Below, in pieces: positions 7,581 to 15,092 of a stretch of 44,376 nt of DNA. The stretch is from an uncultured Solirubrobacterales bacterium (GTDB taxonomy: Bacteria > Actinomycetota > Thermoleophilia > Solirubrobacterales > JACPNS01): assembly GCA_937128795.1 (NCBI GenBank), contig CAKZMQ010000012.1, positions 1 to 44,376 of the forward strand, read 5' to 3'. The translations under genes were made by a program, and so were the position numbers. Every line of letters starts with the position of its first letter. The stretch's first letter is position 1. The notes below the pieces were generated by a model that saw nothing but the letters and a program-made list of their open reading frames with translations, did not search any database and was not told where the DNA came from.

Positions 7581-8144
7581 ATGTCGGATAGCTTTCGCAG
7601 CACTATTGATGAACTTGAGCGGCATCTTGAAGACCTGCAAGCTCAGACCGCTGACACAATGAGGACGATCAACAGCCTGTGTCGCGTGCTAGGCGAGGCA
7701 CCTCGCTACCAAGAGAGCGATGCTACCGTTGGTGCAAAAGCGGGATCTCAGCTAAACGGGGATGAGTACTATGGCAAGCCGCTTGCGTCTGTTGTCAGGA
7801 CAATCCTGGAAAACAGAAAGGTGATCGGAAAGGGGCCAGCCACAGTCGCAGAGATCTACGACACAATGAAACTGGGCGGATATGTCTTTGAGGCTAAGAA
7901 TGCTGAGAATGCAAAGCGAGGGCTGCGCATTTCGTTAGCGAAGAACTCAACGACATTTCACAAGCTGCCGTCGGGTAAGTTTGGACTCCTCGAATGGTAT
8001 CCAGCAGCCAAAGACAACAAGCCAAAGAATGGAGATTCGCCCGAAACAAGCAAAGACGAGGAGGAAGAATTGGTTGCAGTAGGTGAGGGAGGTGCAATGG
8101 TAGATGAAGCCGATGCTTCACCTCGACCATCAAAGCCGAAGTAA
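7581..8144 (+). CDS. Transposon cargo: coiled-coil plus winged-helix-like protein
   Basis: ATG 7581 is chosen because AGGAGGT (7567-7573) sits 7 bases upstream; the GTG at 7572 lies inside that site. The 187-residue product has an N-terminal coiled coil (~residues 3-40, FRSTIDELERHLEDLQAQ), a compact domain (~residues 60-135, ASVVRTILENRKVIGKGPAT through KLPSGKFGLLEWYP), and an acidic disordered tail. The middle resembles HARE-HTH-type winged helices, which occur in DNA-associated proteins; this is a weak match by eye. It probably binds nucleic acid and could regulate the element or its tRNA. Confidence 0.6.
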   Translation: MSDSFRSTIDELERHLEDLQAQTADTMRTINSLCRVLGEAPRYQESDATVGAKAGSQLNGDEYYGKPLASVVRTILENRKVIGKGPATVAEIYDTMKLGGYVFEAKNAENAKRGLRISLAKNSTTFHKLPSGKFGLLEWYPAAKDNKPKNGDSPETSKDEEEELVAVGEGGAMVDEADASPRPSKPK

Positions 8145-8156
8145 AGCAAACGAAAA

Positions 8157-8684
8157 GGCCAGCGTTGCTGTCACAACGCTGGCCAGATGACCAGTTCCTT
8201 AAGTTTTGGTGTTACTGTCAGGAGGGCGCATTCGTGTTCGGATGCACAGCGACTGGTTCGTGCGCTAGCGTAGCACGAGCCGCACAAAGATTCAAGGTGA
8301 TATCTCGCCGCCCGCGAGATGACCCGATACGAAACACGAAACCACCACCTAGCAGCCGTCAGAAGGTATGCGCTAGGTGGTGGTTTGTTTTTGCGCCGTG
8401 GTTTCGTACGCCACGGCGCGCCATGCACGAAGCACGGAGTAGTGTCTTGTCTTGTGCCTGGCCCGAAGTACGAGTTCCGGCACTTCTGTAGGAGGGTCAG
8501 ACCCTTGTACACACAACTGCTATTTGTGTTTGTGAACGACTACTGGCGTCGTCCACCGTATTCGTACGGTCGCGGTGCGAAGTCTGTTCACGTCTGCGCT
8601 CACAAGCGACGCTATCCGTCGCGTTAGTGAACTGACATCTTGATCGTAAAGGAACGCGGGCGGTTTGCGCCGCCCGGCGTTCCA
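8157..8684. ncRNA. Hairpin-rich non-coding block before the tRNA
   Basis: At least seven stem-loops follow each other with no supportable gene: 8157-8184 (GGCCAGCGTT / AACGCTGGCC), 8255-8281 (GGTTCGTGC / GCACGAGCC), 8339-8386, 8393-8419 (GCGCCGTGG / CCACGGCGC), a weak GAAGT/ACTTC pair near 8470, a GTTCAC/GTGAAC stem around 8588-8634 enclosing GCGACG/CGTCGC, and 8651-8683 (GGAACGCGGGCGG / CCGCCCGGCGTTCC). Whether this is one RNA, several terminators or processing signals for the tRNA is unknown. Confidence 0.5.
8339..8391 (+). terminator. Rho-independent terminator
   Basis: A perfect 15-base stem (AAACCACCACCTAGC at 8339-8353 with GCTAGGTGGTGGTTT at 8372-8386) with an 18-base loop is followed by TGTTTTT. 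It would end transcription from the cargo gene that stops at 8144. Confidence 0.75.
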
Positions 8685-8690
8685 GAGTTC

Positions 8691-8775
8691 GGAGAGTAGT
8701 CGCTGCTGGTGCAGCACGGGGTTTTATAAACCTCTTGGTCCGTCGCAGGATAGGGTTCGATTCCCCTACTCTCCG
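8691..8775 (+). tRNA. Non-canonical 9/3 cloverleaf tRNA (allo-tRNA type), anticodon UAU
   Basis: The acceptor stem is 9 bp and perfect: GGAGAGTAG (8691-8699) with CTACTCTCC (8766-8774), then G at 8775 as discriminator. The T arm has only 3 bp: GGG, loop TTCGATT (8756-8762), CCC. The D stem is long (GCTGC 8702-8706 / GCAGC 8711-8715) with a 4-base TGGT loop. The anticodon stem is GGGGT/ACCTC with loop TTTATAA (8723-8729), giving UAU at 8725-8727. An 18-base variable region contains TCC/GGA. A 9+3 arrangement, long D stem, variable arm and G73 are traits of tRNA-Sec-like allo-tRNAs, which are usually serylated. CCA is not encoded. Confidence 0.8.
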
Positions 8776-8966
8776 TTATTCTTCTTGATTGTGTTCTTTG
8801 CGTGGCGAGATATCACTCTCCGTATGTAATCCGAGACTGTTTCATCGGACAGATGCGCTGCTTTCTTCACCTCTTCGTAAGAATCATCGTCCATGCGAAA
8901 GTATCGCTTGGGGGTTGTGCCGGTTGCTGGTCTACCGCGACCGCGTGGCTTCTCGTTCGTTTCCAT
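8766..8966 (-). CDS. Transposon cargo: ribbon-helix-helix-like DNA-binding protein
   Basis: The 66-residue product has a basic N-terminal arm (KPRGRGRPATGTTPK) followed by RYFRMDDDSYEEVKKAAHLSDETVSDYIRRVISRH, the strand-helix-helix pattern of CopG/Arc-type dimers. Such proteins bind operators and usually repress their own promoter. A 14-base perfect inverted repeat overlaps the promoter just upstream, fitting autoregulation. The -10 element lies 6 bases before ATG, so the transcript may be leaderless. The stop codon lies inside the acceptor stem of the oppositely oriented tRNA. Confidence 0.65.
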   Translation of the reverse strand: METNEKPRGRGRPATGTTPKRYFRMDDDSYEEVKKAAHLSDETVSDYIRRVISRHAKNTIKKNNGE

Positions 8967-8967
8967 G

Positions 8968-9023
8968 CTGTCAGTTTATGTCCACCCATAAAAAATGTCA
9001 AACCGATTGTTTTATGGGTGGAC
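8968..9023 (-). promoter_or_regulatory. Promoter and 14-bp inverted-repeat operator
   Basis: GTCCACCCATAAAA (8980-8993) and TTTTATGGGTGGAC (9010-9023) are a perfect inverted repeat with a 16-base spacer. Read leftward, TTGACA starts just inside the repeat, followed by 17 bases and TAAACT, so the operator brackets the -35 region. This suits repression by the ribbon-helix-helix protein encoded directly downstream. Confidence 0.65.
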
Positions 9024-9182
9024 AAATAATAGCAGGCTGCTATCATTCACATAGATCTTTGAGACATGAAAAAAGCCCGTCGATGCTGGAACACCGGCGG
9101 GCAACCTAATCGGGCTTTCGCCAGACTAAGCGTGGTAACTTCATTCTAGCGAACGCCCCCAGCGACGGGAAGGTTTCGTTAG

Positions 9183-10223
9183 ATGATCGCTACGACATGC
9201 AAGCACGCTCGTAAGGTGAGCAAAGGCAAAGATCGCAAGGGCCAACAGCGCTGGAAGTGCAAAGACTGCGGTGTTTGCTTTACCGACTTCGCACCCAAAC
9301 CACTTGGCGACATGACGGTCGATGTCACCAAAGCCAAGCTCGCGCTGCGAATGCTCATCGAAGGTATGTCGATCCGAGCAACTGAGCGAACAACGGGAAT
9401 CAATCGCAACACTTTGTGCAAGCTGGTCGTGTTGTTTGGCGATTCGTGCAAGCGATTCCTTGATGACCAAATGCAGGGCTTGAAGCTGACCCATTTACAA
9501 TTCGATGAGCAATGGACGTTCGTTCAAAAGAAGCAAGCACGCCTCACTGTCGACGAGAAACGCGAACGTCACGACATCGGCGATATGTACTTGTGGACGT
9601 GCGTTGACGAACAAACCAAGCTGATGCCCTCGTTCCTCATCGGTAAACGATCGGCGGACAATGCTCGTCGGTTTCTATCTGATGTGGCTAAGCGGTTGTC
9701 GCGCCCAAATGCTCACGCCTCGGATGCTCACAAGTTCGACAAAGGCGGCTACCGTCCGATCGTTCAGATCAGCACCGATGGCTTCGCAGCATATCCTGAA
9801 GCGGTCGATCTGGCGTTTGGTCCCTATGCTAAGTACGGCGTGATAATCAAAGAGTATCGCAACGCCACGATGACCTACACACCATCGGAAATGGTCGGAG
9901 CGAAGCGAACTGGCATACGAGGCATAGAAGGCCGGAATCAACGGTCGATAGGCACCAGTCACGTTGAACGGCTCAACGGCACGCAACGAGTCTTTCTGAA
10001 GCGACTGAACCGGCTCACGCTGTGCTTCAGCAAGAAGCTTGAGAACCTAGAAGCATCGTTCGCTATGTTCGCAGCGTATTACAACTATTGCTGGCAGACT
10101 CGGAAGCCGGGAAAGTCTGGTGAGAAGCGACCGAGCGCGGCTATGATGGCGAAACTGACGAGCCACGTTTGGGATTTTGACGAACTGTTTGACGAGGTTC
10201 TAAAATTCGCCCCTCACAATTAA
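9183..10223 (+). CDS. IS1-family-like DDE transposase
   Basis: The 346-residue product has an N-terminal zinc finger (Cys6, Cys26, Cys29, Cys32; WKCKDCGVCFTD), a helix-turn-helix (MSIRATERTTGINRNTLCKLV, ~62-82), then a DDE core with FDEQW (D108), STDGF (D199) and SHVERLN (E262). The C-terminus ends with an AYYNYCW stretch and a WDFDELFDEVL motif. It encodes the complete enzyme in one frame, unlike classical IS1, which needs a frameshift. The last ~6 codons overlap the right terminal inverted repeat. Intact ends and frame suggest the element is still active or only recently was. Confidence 0.85.
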   Translation: MIATTCKHARKVSKGKDRKGQQRWKCKDCGVCFTDFAPKPLGDMTVDVTKAKLALRMLIEGMSIRATERTTGINRNTLCKLVVLFGDSCKRFLDDQMQGLKLTHLQFDEQWTFVQKKQARLTVDEKRERHDIGDMYLWTCVDEQTKLMPSFLIGKRSADNARRFLSDVAKRLSRPNAHASDAHKFDKGGYRPIVQISTDGFAAYPEAVDLAFGPYAKYGVIIKEYRNATMTYTPSEMVGAKRTGIRGIEGRNQRSIGTSHVERLNGTQRVFLKRLNRLTLCFSKKLENLEASFAMFAAYYNYCWQTRKPGKSGEKRPSAAMMAKLTSHVWDFDELFDEVLKFAPHN

Positions 10224-10232
10224 GACACTACC

Positions 10233-10240
10233 AAAGTGTG
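10233..10240. repeat. Target-site duplication, right copy (AAAGTGTG)
   Basis: Identical to 6835-6842 and directly adjacent to the right terminal inverted repeat; followed by ACACTAAAC, which continues the interrupted TGTGAC array site. Confidence 0.85.
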
Positions 10241-10360
10241 ACACTAAACAAGTTTGGAACAAATTTCGTGCGTCTTGGGTAGACAGCCGCTGCACACAGC
10301 GCGTACCTTTCATCTGGCAGGACATCTGACGACGCGGGCGATTTCACGAGGTCGGGCACC

Positions 10361-10579
10361 TTGGCATCTTTGGCAGATCTACAGACGCGACTCAGTAGCA
10401 TCAACGATCTGATTACGTCGATCGAGAACGGGCAAACACAGGAGTTCTGGGATGGCGGGTATCGCCACCGGGCACCAGAACTGCCGGCGCTCTACGAAGA
10501 ACGACGCAAGCTCGACGCGGAAATCTCCCGTGCAACTAACAGCGGATCACGCGTACGGCGTGTTCGATTTGTCTCGTAG
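10361..10579 (+). CDS. Small head-tail joining protein, gpW position
   Basis: A 72-residue product starts at TTG 10361 (MASLADLQTRLSSIND) with GAGGTCGGG upstream. It is helical with a conserved-looking pattern LADLQ..L..I..LI.SIENG....F..GG......LPAL...R..L, typical of the short lambda gpW / gp-like proteins that sit between terminase and portal and plug the connector. It ends 8 bases before the portal start, so the two are coupled. The transposon sits directly upstream and may have separated it from its native promoter. Confidence 0.6.
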   Translation: MASLADLQTRLSSINDLITSIENGQTQEFWDGGYRHRAPELPALYEERRKLDAEISRATNSGSRVRRVRFVS

Positions 10580-10587
10580 GCAGGCAC

Positions 10588-12240
10588 ATGATTCGACGCC
10601 GCACAGCACAACAAGAAGTCGCAACGATCGAATTTCTCGGTGCGCTGTCGCGTGGTGAAGTCCGAGCCGACACGCGCGAGCCATACAAGATCGCTCGCAC
10701 GACTCGCAATAACGGCGGATGGCGTCCTGATTCTGTGTCAGGCGATACGGCCACACGCGAGTCGATGCCGTTGGGCAATGCTCGCGCTCGTGATCTGGTC
10801 CGTAACACGCCGCAAGTCAAAAAGGCTCGTGGCGCGTTGGTCGATATGGTCATCGGTTGCGGAGTGCAAGCGTACTGCGATCCGTTCAGCAGCGGGATGG
10901 ATCTGAATGAATCGACAGGATTGTTCGACGCTCAGCTTCGCTATGCAGCCGAATCCGACGAATGGTTCGAACGTTGGGCAGACGATGCGAAGCAATGCGA
11001 TGTCAGTGGCAAGCTGGCGTGGTGGGACATGCAACGTGGGTCGTTTGGCGAGCTACCCGAGACCGGCGATTCGCTCTTGATCCGTTGCAACGTTCGGAAA
11101 TCAGGCCGCATGATTCCGGCTTGTTTCCAAATGATCGAACGCGAACAGCTCGACACGACCAAAGATCGACAAGCGGGCGGCGGGCTGAACAAGATCGTCA
11201 ACGGCATCGAGCTGGACGATATGAATCGTGAAGTTGGCTTTTGGGTGTTCGATGCTCATCCCGACGACAACCAATACCGACCGGCTATGAGCCGATCGAC
11301 ATGGATTCCCGCCGAGCGCGTTATCCACACGTTCCTGCCATTCCGGCCAAGCATGAACGTCGGCTTCAACTGGTTTCACGCGATGGCTCAGACGGCCCGT
11401 GATCGTGATTGGGTGATCGGGAACTATCTGACAAAAGTCGCGATTGATGCGGCAGCGACGATCATTCACTACACGGAGAACCCTGAGCCGTTGAACTTGG
11501 ATGGCGAAGACGGTGGAGTCGGCAGCGATGGCAAGCCGGAAGTGAAGTTGGCACAAGGTGGAATGACATTCCAACTGCCAAAATCGGACAAGCTGGAAAT
11601 GCACCAAAGCGGCAACACGCCACCGCAACAACTGCCTGCCTTTATCGATATGCTCGACCATGATGCAGCATCGGCGGCGGAACTCTCGCACATCGCGTTG
11701 ACGGGCCGTTGGGAAAAGACTAGCTATTCGTCCGGGCGCGGTGCCCAGCTCGACGACGAGCGACATTGCAAACCGTTGCGACGGTTCTGGGGTGGACAAG
11801 CCGTTGTGCCCGTTCGGCAAACGGTCAACGCACAAATGATTGCGACCGGTCGCATTCAATCGATGTCGACGCGAGTCTTCAATAGCAATCCGTGGCAATA
11901 CAACCGGTTCTTGATCGTTGGCCCTGGTCGCGAATACCTCGACCCCGAGGGAGAAAGCGATTCGGCACGATCGAAGCTTGGAGCCGGTTTGTCGACGTTG
12001 CAAATCGAACTCGGCAAGCTCGGTCTGCATTGGGTAAAAGTACTGCGACAAATCCAAATGGAAGAACACTTACTCAAGAAGCTCGGCATCCATTTGGACT
12101 TCAGCAAGGGCGGCGGCCAGCAATCGGGTCGGAGTGCTGGCGAATCACGAGTCGAAACACGCGAGCGCCAAAACGCAGACACCGAGCAACAAGCCCGTGC
12201 CATCATCAACGCGGCTCATGAGATGGGGATCGTCGTCTAA
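10588..12240 (+). CDS. Portal protein, lambda family
   Basis: The 550-residue product follows the lambda gpB portal pattern: RARDLVRNTPQVKKARGALVDMVIGCGVQ near residues 67-95, a central region with FQMIEREQLD and ..IPAERVIHTF.P.RP.....NWFHAMAQTARDRDWV, and a late WEKTSYSSGRGAQLDDERHCKPLRR stretch. Twelve copies would form the ring through which DNA enters and to which the tail connects. Length is normal. ATG 10588 follows the gpW-like gene by 8 bases; the stop overlaps the next start (TAATG). Confidence 0.85.
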   Translation: MIRRRTAQQEVATIEFLGALSRGEVRADTREPYKIARTTRNNGGWRPDSVSGDTATRESMPLGNARARDLVRNTPQVKKARGALVDMVIGCGVQAYCDPFSSGMDLNESTGLFDAQLRYAAESDEWFERWADDAKQCDVSGKLAWWDMQRGSFGELPETGDSLLIRCNVRKSGRMIPACFQMIEREQLDTTKDRQAGGGLNKIVNGIELDDMNREVGFWVFDAHPDDNQYRPAMSRSTWIPAERVIHTFLPFRPSMNVGFNWFHAMAQTARDRDWVIGNYLTKVAIDAAATIIHYTENPEPLNLDGEDGGVGSDGKPEVKLAQGGMTFQLPKSDKLEMHQSGNTPPQQLPAFIDMLDHDAASAAELSHIALTGRWEKTSYSSGRGAQLDDERHCKPLRRFWGGQAVVPVRQTVNAQMIATGRIQSMSTRVFNSNPWQYNRFLIVGPGREYLDPEGESDSARSKLGAGLSTLQIELGKLGLHWVKVLRQIQMEEHLLKKLGIHLDFSKGGGQQSGRSAGESRVETRERQNADTEQQARAIINAAHEMGIVV

Positions 12241-14993
12241 TGCCAAAGGGAATCCGCAAGCAACTAGCACAGGCACGAAGCAAGCTGTACGGGCAACCGT
12301 GGGCCATGCACTCGCCGTCGTTTTATTCGATGTTGGATTTGTGCGGTGATCGTGACACGTTCGCCGCTATCGATCCTGACAAGATGCAGCAACAGCTTGG
12401 CATTACTCAGGACTATCCAAACCAAACCAAAGTTATCGACGGCATTGCCGTTGTGCCATTGATTGGCACGTTGGTTGACGAGGTCGATCCGTTTGGAATG
12501 CGGTACTTCGGCGAACATTCGTACCAAGTCTTCGAGCGTGACTATGCTACCGCGATCGCGGACGGAAACATCAAGGGCGTTTTGCTCTTGTGCAACTCGC
12601 CGGGTGGTTCCGCTGTCGGTGTGACTCGGGCCGCTCAGCTCGTCTTCAACTCGCGTGGCTCGAAGCCCGTGTTTTCCTACTGCCATCACATCACCGCATC
12701 GGCGTGCTACTACATCGCAGCGGCGGCGGATCGCGTGTTGACACACGACGATGCCATGATCGGCAGTGTCGGCACGATCTACGTACACATGGAACAATCG
12801 AAGCGGCTCGAAGAATTCGGCATCAAAGCCAACGTCATCACGCACGGCGAACGAAAGGCCGATGGCAATCCCTACGAACCACTCAGCGACGGAGCACGGG
12901 CCGCATTGCAACGCATGGTCAGCAGCTACGGCGAACCGTTTGAGCAAGACGTAGCTCGCTTTCGTGGAGTCGATGTGTCGACGGTTCGCGAGCAATACGG
13001 CCAGGGCGAAGCGTTTCGCGGCAACGTGGCTTTGCAACGAGGCATGGTCGATGCGACCGTGCAAAACTTTGATGCAGCAATGGCATCACTTCGCGAGCGG
13101 GTATCGTCATCGGTCGCACAAGCAAACGTACGTCAGTCGTTGCAGACTGACACTAACTCAGTCGTTCAGACTGGCACTTCTCACGTACTTAGTCAGGCTG
13201 AACAGCCTAACGTACTTACTGGTCAGTCTGAAAAACCTGACCTACAACCAACGGAGACGGGGCAAATGAAGAAGCAAATCGTGGCGGCGTTGTTCGCAAA
13301 GGGCTTGATCCAATCCACGGAAATCGACGACGCGACGTATACCGCCGTCGCCGCCGCTTATTTCCGTGGCAATGTGCCGGAGAATGAACAGCAAGTGTTG
13401 GCTGGCATTCTCAGTAGCCAAGCTGCCGGCGCTCAGCCGTCGGCAGCCAACGGGCAGCAAGCGAATGCTGGTGCCAATACGGCCAACCAGAACCAGCCAG
13501 CGGCCAACGTGCAAGCGGCACATGATGCCGAGATCGCCGAGGCTAATTCGGTCAACGCCGAGCGCAACCGCGTCTTGGAGTTGCAGGCCAAAGCGGCAAC
13601 GTTATCGGCAACCGGATTCGTTGTTTCTGACGAGCAACTGAAGCACGCAATCGACAACGGCACAGCCGTGTCTGATGCGTCGAATTTGTGGACGACGCCA
13701 GCCACAACCAATGCCAACACCAATGGCGGTGCCAATGGTACGCAGGCCAATCAGCCCGCTGGCGAAGCTCCCGTTCGAATCGTCGCTGTTGGGTCGAGCG
13801 TCGACAAATTCCAGTCGGCGGCGGTCGAAGCTTTGGCGAATCGCTTTCGTCCAACCGAAACCCGTGCGGCGCAAGCGGCCAAAACAACCGAGTTGTCGCA
13901 AGCAGCTCGAGAACTGCGCAATACGCCACTGTGGGCCTTGGCAATGCAAGATCTGCAAAACGCCAACGTCCGCATCAATCCGCAATGTGCGTACGACCAA
14001 GCCGCACGCATCGAGATGTGCAGCCAATGGCTGTCGATGGGCGGCCGCTTTGCCATTCCATCGGCAGTCGCGGGCGGAGCTGCACAAACAACCGCTGACT
14101 TCCCCAACATGACTGGCTCGCTTGTCGCGCGAATGCTCGACCAAGCCATCGAGCTTGCGGATGCGACGTATCGTGAGTGGACAGCACGCACGGACGATTT
14201 GCCGGACTTGCGACCGCAATTGATCGTCGCTTATGGCGGCATCAATGCGTTGGATCAAATCGGCGACGACGAAAAAGCACCACAGCTCAAGTTCACGGAG
14301 GAAACGCCGGGCTGGATGCAGATTGGACGCTATGCCAACAAGGTCGCGTTGACCGCCGTCATGATGGCCAACAACGATCTGGATTCATGGCAGCAAGGCA
14401 TCAACGCCTTGGGTGCCGCTGTCGAGCGCACCGTCAACGGTTTGTGTCTTGGCTTGCTGACCAGCAACGTCCAGTTGTTGGATGGCAACAACTTGTTTGA
14501 CGACACGAATCACGGCAACGACGTGGTCAGTGGCGGCGGGGCTCCCAGCTCGGCACAAGCCACTATCATGAAAAAGCGGCATCGTCGTCAATCCGGTGTG
14601 GGCAGCATCGGCAAAGTCAAAACGCCACCGGCGATCGCACTCGTGCCTACCGAGCATGAGGAAGCCGCCGATCAAACGTTCTTGCTGGATGCGGCGCTCG
14701 GCGAAGTGTTGACCAAGTCGACCGACGCCTCGCAAAACGTCCACCGAGGCAAAATCCGACCGGTGGTCGAGCCTGACTTGGAGGATGCCAGCACCGACGC
14801 GTGGTACACGCTGGCTGATCCGAATCGCCGTCGCACAATCGTGCATGGCTTCATGAGCGGCTTCGGTGATGGTGGACGGCGAACGAGCTGGTACGAACCA
14901 GACGAAGACACTCGCTACACCAAAGTCGAAGTCGCCGCAGCCGCTGCTGTGGCTGGATTCCGAGGCATCGTCCGCAACAGCGGAACTGCCTAA
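12240..14993 (+). CDS. Prohead protease-scaffold-major capsid polyprotein
   Basis: One 917-residue frame joins three head functions. Residues ~1-290 are a ClpP/S49-type protease: NSPGGSAVG (119-127), Ser154 in TASACY as nucleophile and Lys206 in GERKADGNPY as base. Residues ~294-342 are a linker encoded by palindromic repeats. Residues ~343-540, starting MKKQIVAALFAKGL, are Ala/Gln-rich and scaffold-like. From ~555 (RNTPLWALAMQDLQ) comes a Mu gpT-like capsid region with TARTDDLPDLRP and KVEVAAAAAVAGFRG at the end. No other capsid gene is seen. Internal starts or self-cleavage must release the capsid protein. It overlaps the portal stop by one base. Confidence 0.8.
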   Translation: MPKGIRKQLAQARSKLYGQPWAMHSPSFYSMLDLCGDRDTFAAIDPDKMQQQLGITQDYPNQTKVIDGIAVVPLIGTLVDEVDPFGMRYFGEHSYQVFERDYATAIADGNIKGVLLLCNSPGGSAVGVTRAAQLVFNSRGSKPVFSYCHHITASACYYIAAAADRVLTHDDAMIGSVGTIYVHMEQSKRLEEFGIKANVITHGERKADGNPYEPLSDGARAALQRMVSSYGEPFEQDVARFRGVDVSTVREQYGQGEAFRGNVALQRGMVDATVQNFDAAMASLRERVSSSVAQANVRQSLQTDTNSVVQTGTSHVLSQAEQPNVLTGQSEKPDLQPTETGQMKKQIVAALFAKGLIQSTEIDDATYTAVAAAYFRGNVPENEQQVLAGILSSQAAGAQPSAANGQQANAGANTANQNQPAANVQAAHDAEIAEANSVNAERNRVLELQAKAATLSATGFVVSDEQLKHAIDNGTAVSDASNLWTTPATTNANTNGGANGTQANQPAGEAPVRIVAVGSSVDKFQSAAVEALANRFRPTETRAAQAAKTTELSQAARELRNTPLWALAMQDLQNANVRINPQCAYDQAARIEMCSQWLSMGGRFAIPSAVAGGAAQTTADFPNMTGSLVARMLDQAIELADATYREWTARTDDLPDLRPQLIVAYGGINALDQIGDDEKAPQLKFTEETPGWMQIGRYANKVALTAVMMANNDLDSWQQGINALGAAVERTVNGLCLGLLTSNVQLLDGNNLFDDTNHGNDVVSGGGAPSSAQATIMKKRHRRQSGVGSIGKVKTPPAIALVPTEHEEAADQTFLLDAALGEVLTKSTDASQNVHRGKIRPVVEPDLEDASTDAWYTLADPNRRRTIVHGFMSGFGDGGRRTSWYEPDEDTRYTKVEVAAAAAVAGFRGIVRNSGTA
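13126..13241. repeat. Four degenerate palindromic repeats inside the capsid polyprotein gene
   Basis: Units such as GTCAGTCGTTGCAGACTGAC, CAGTC..GACTG, GTCAGGCT..AGCCT and GTCAGTCTG..CCTGAC, each led by ACGTA(C) or similar, match in design the intergenic copies at 17272-17356 and 21315-21364. Here they are translated in frame as a polar linker between protease and scaffold. Confidence 0.75.
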
Positions 14994-15010
14994 ACAACGT
15001 TGACTCAATC

Positions 15011-15034
15011 GGCCCGGCGATTCGTCGTCGGGCC
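15011..15034 (+). terminator. Hairpin after the capsid gene
   Basis: GGCCCGGCGA / TCGTCGGGCC with a TTCG tetraloop forms a very stable stem 16 bases after the capsid stop, followed by a weak T-rich stretch. It is probably an attenuator or mRNA-stabilising end and not a full terminator. Confidence 0.5.
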
Positions 15035-15092
15035 GCTATTCGCTTTAACCAACTGACCAATACAACAGCAAAACAATCGTGAGGGCAAACAC

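Larger units (their letters stand above)
6843..10232 (+). mobile_element. IS1-like transposon with passenger genes and a tRNA (3390 bp)
   Basis: Imperfect terminal inverted repeats bound the element: 6843-6869 and 10206-10232, 24 of 27 bases matching, both starting GGTAGTGTCTTAA and ending GAGGGGCGAA. An 8-bp direct duplication flanks them. The transposase is at the right end and its last codons lie inside the right repeat. The left 2.3 kb is cargo: a leftward 92-residue gene, a rightward helix-turn-helix-like gene, a hairpin-rich non-coding block, a 9/3 tRNA and a ribbon-helix-helix gene. Part of the cargo is more AT-rich than the phage. It therefore resembles a transporter IS, not a minimal IS. 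Confidence 0.9.

Noticed and set aside
8691..8775. Selenocysteine tRNA
   Set aside because: D arm and acceptor resemble tRNA-Sec, but the anticodon by the best fold is UAU, not UCA, and no selenocysteine genes are near.
11101..12069. 322-codon leftward frame opposite the portal gene
   Set aside because: Antisense shadow of a well-supported portal gene; no motif.
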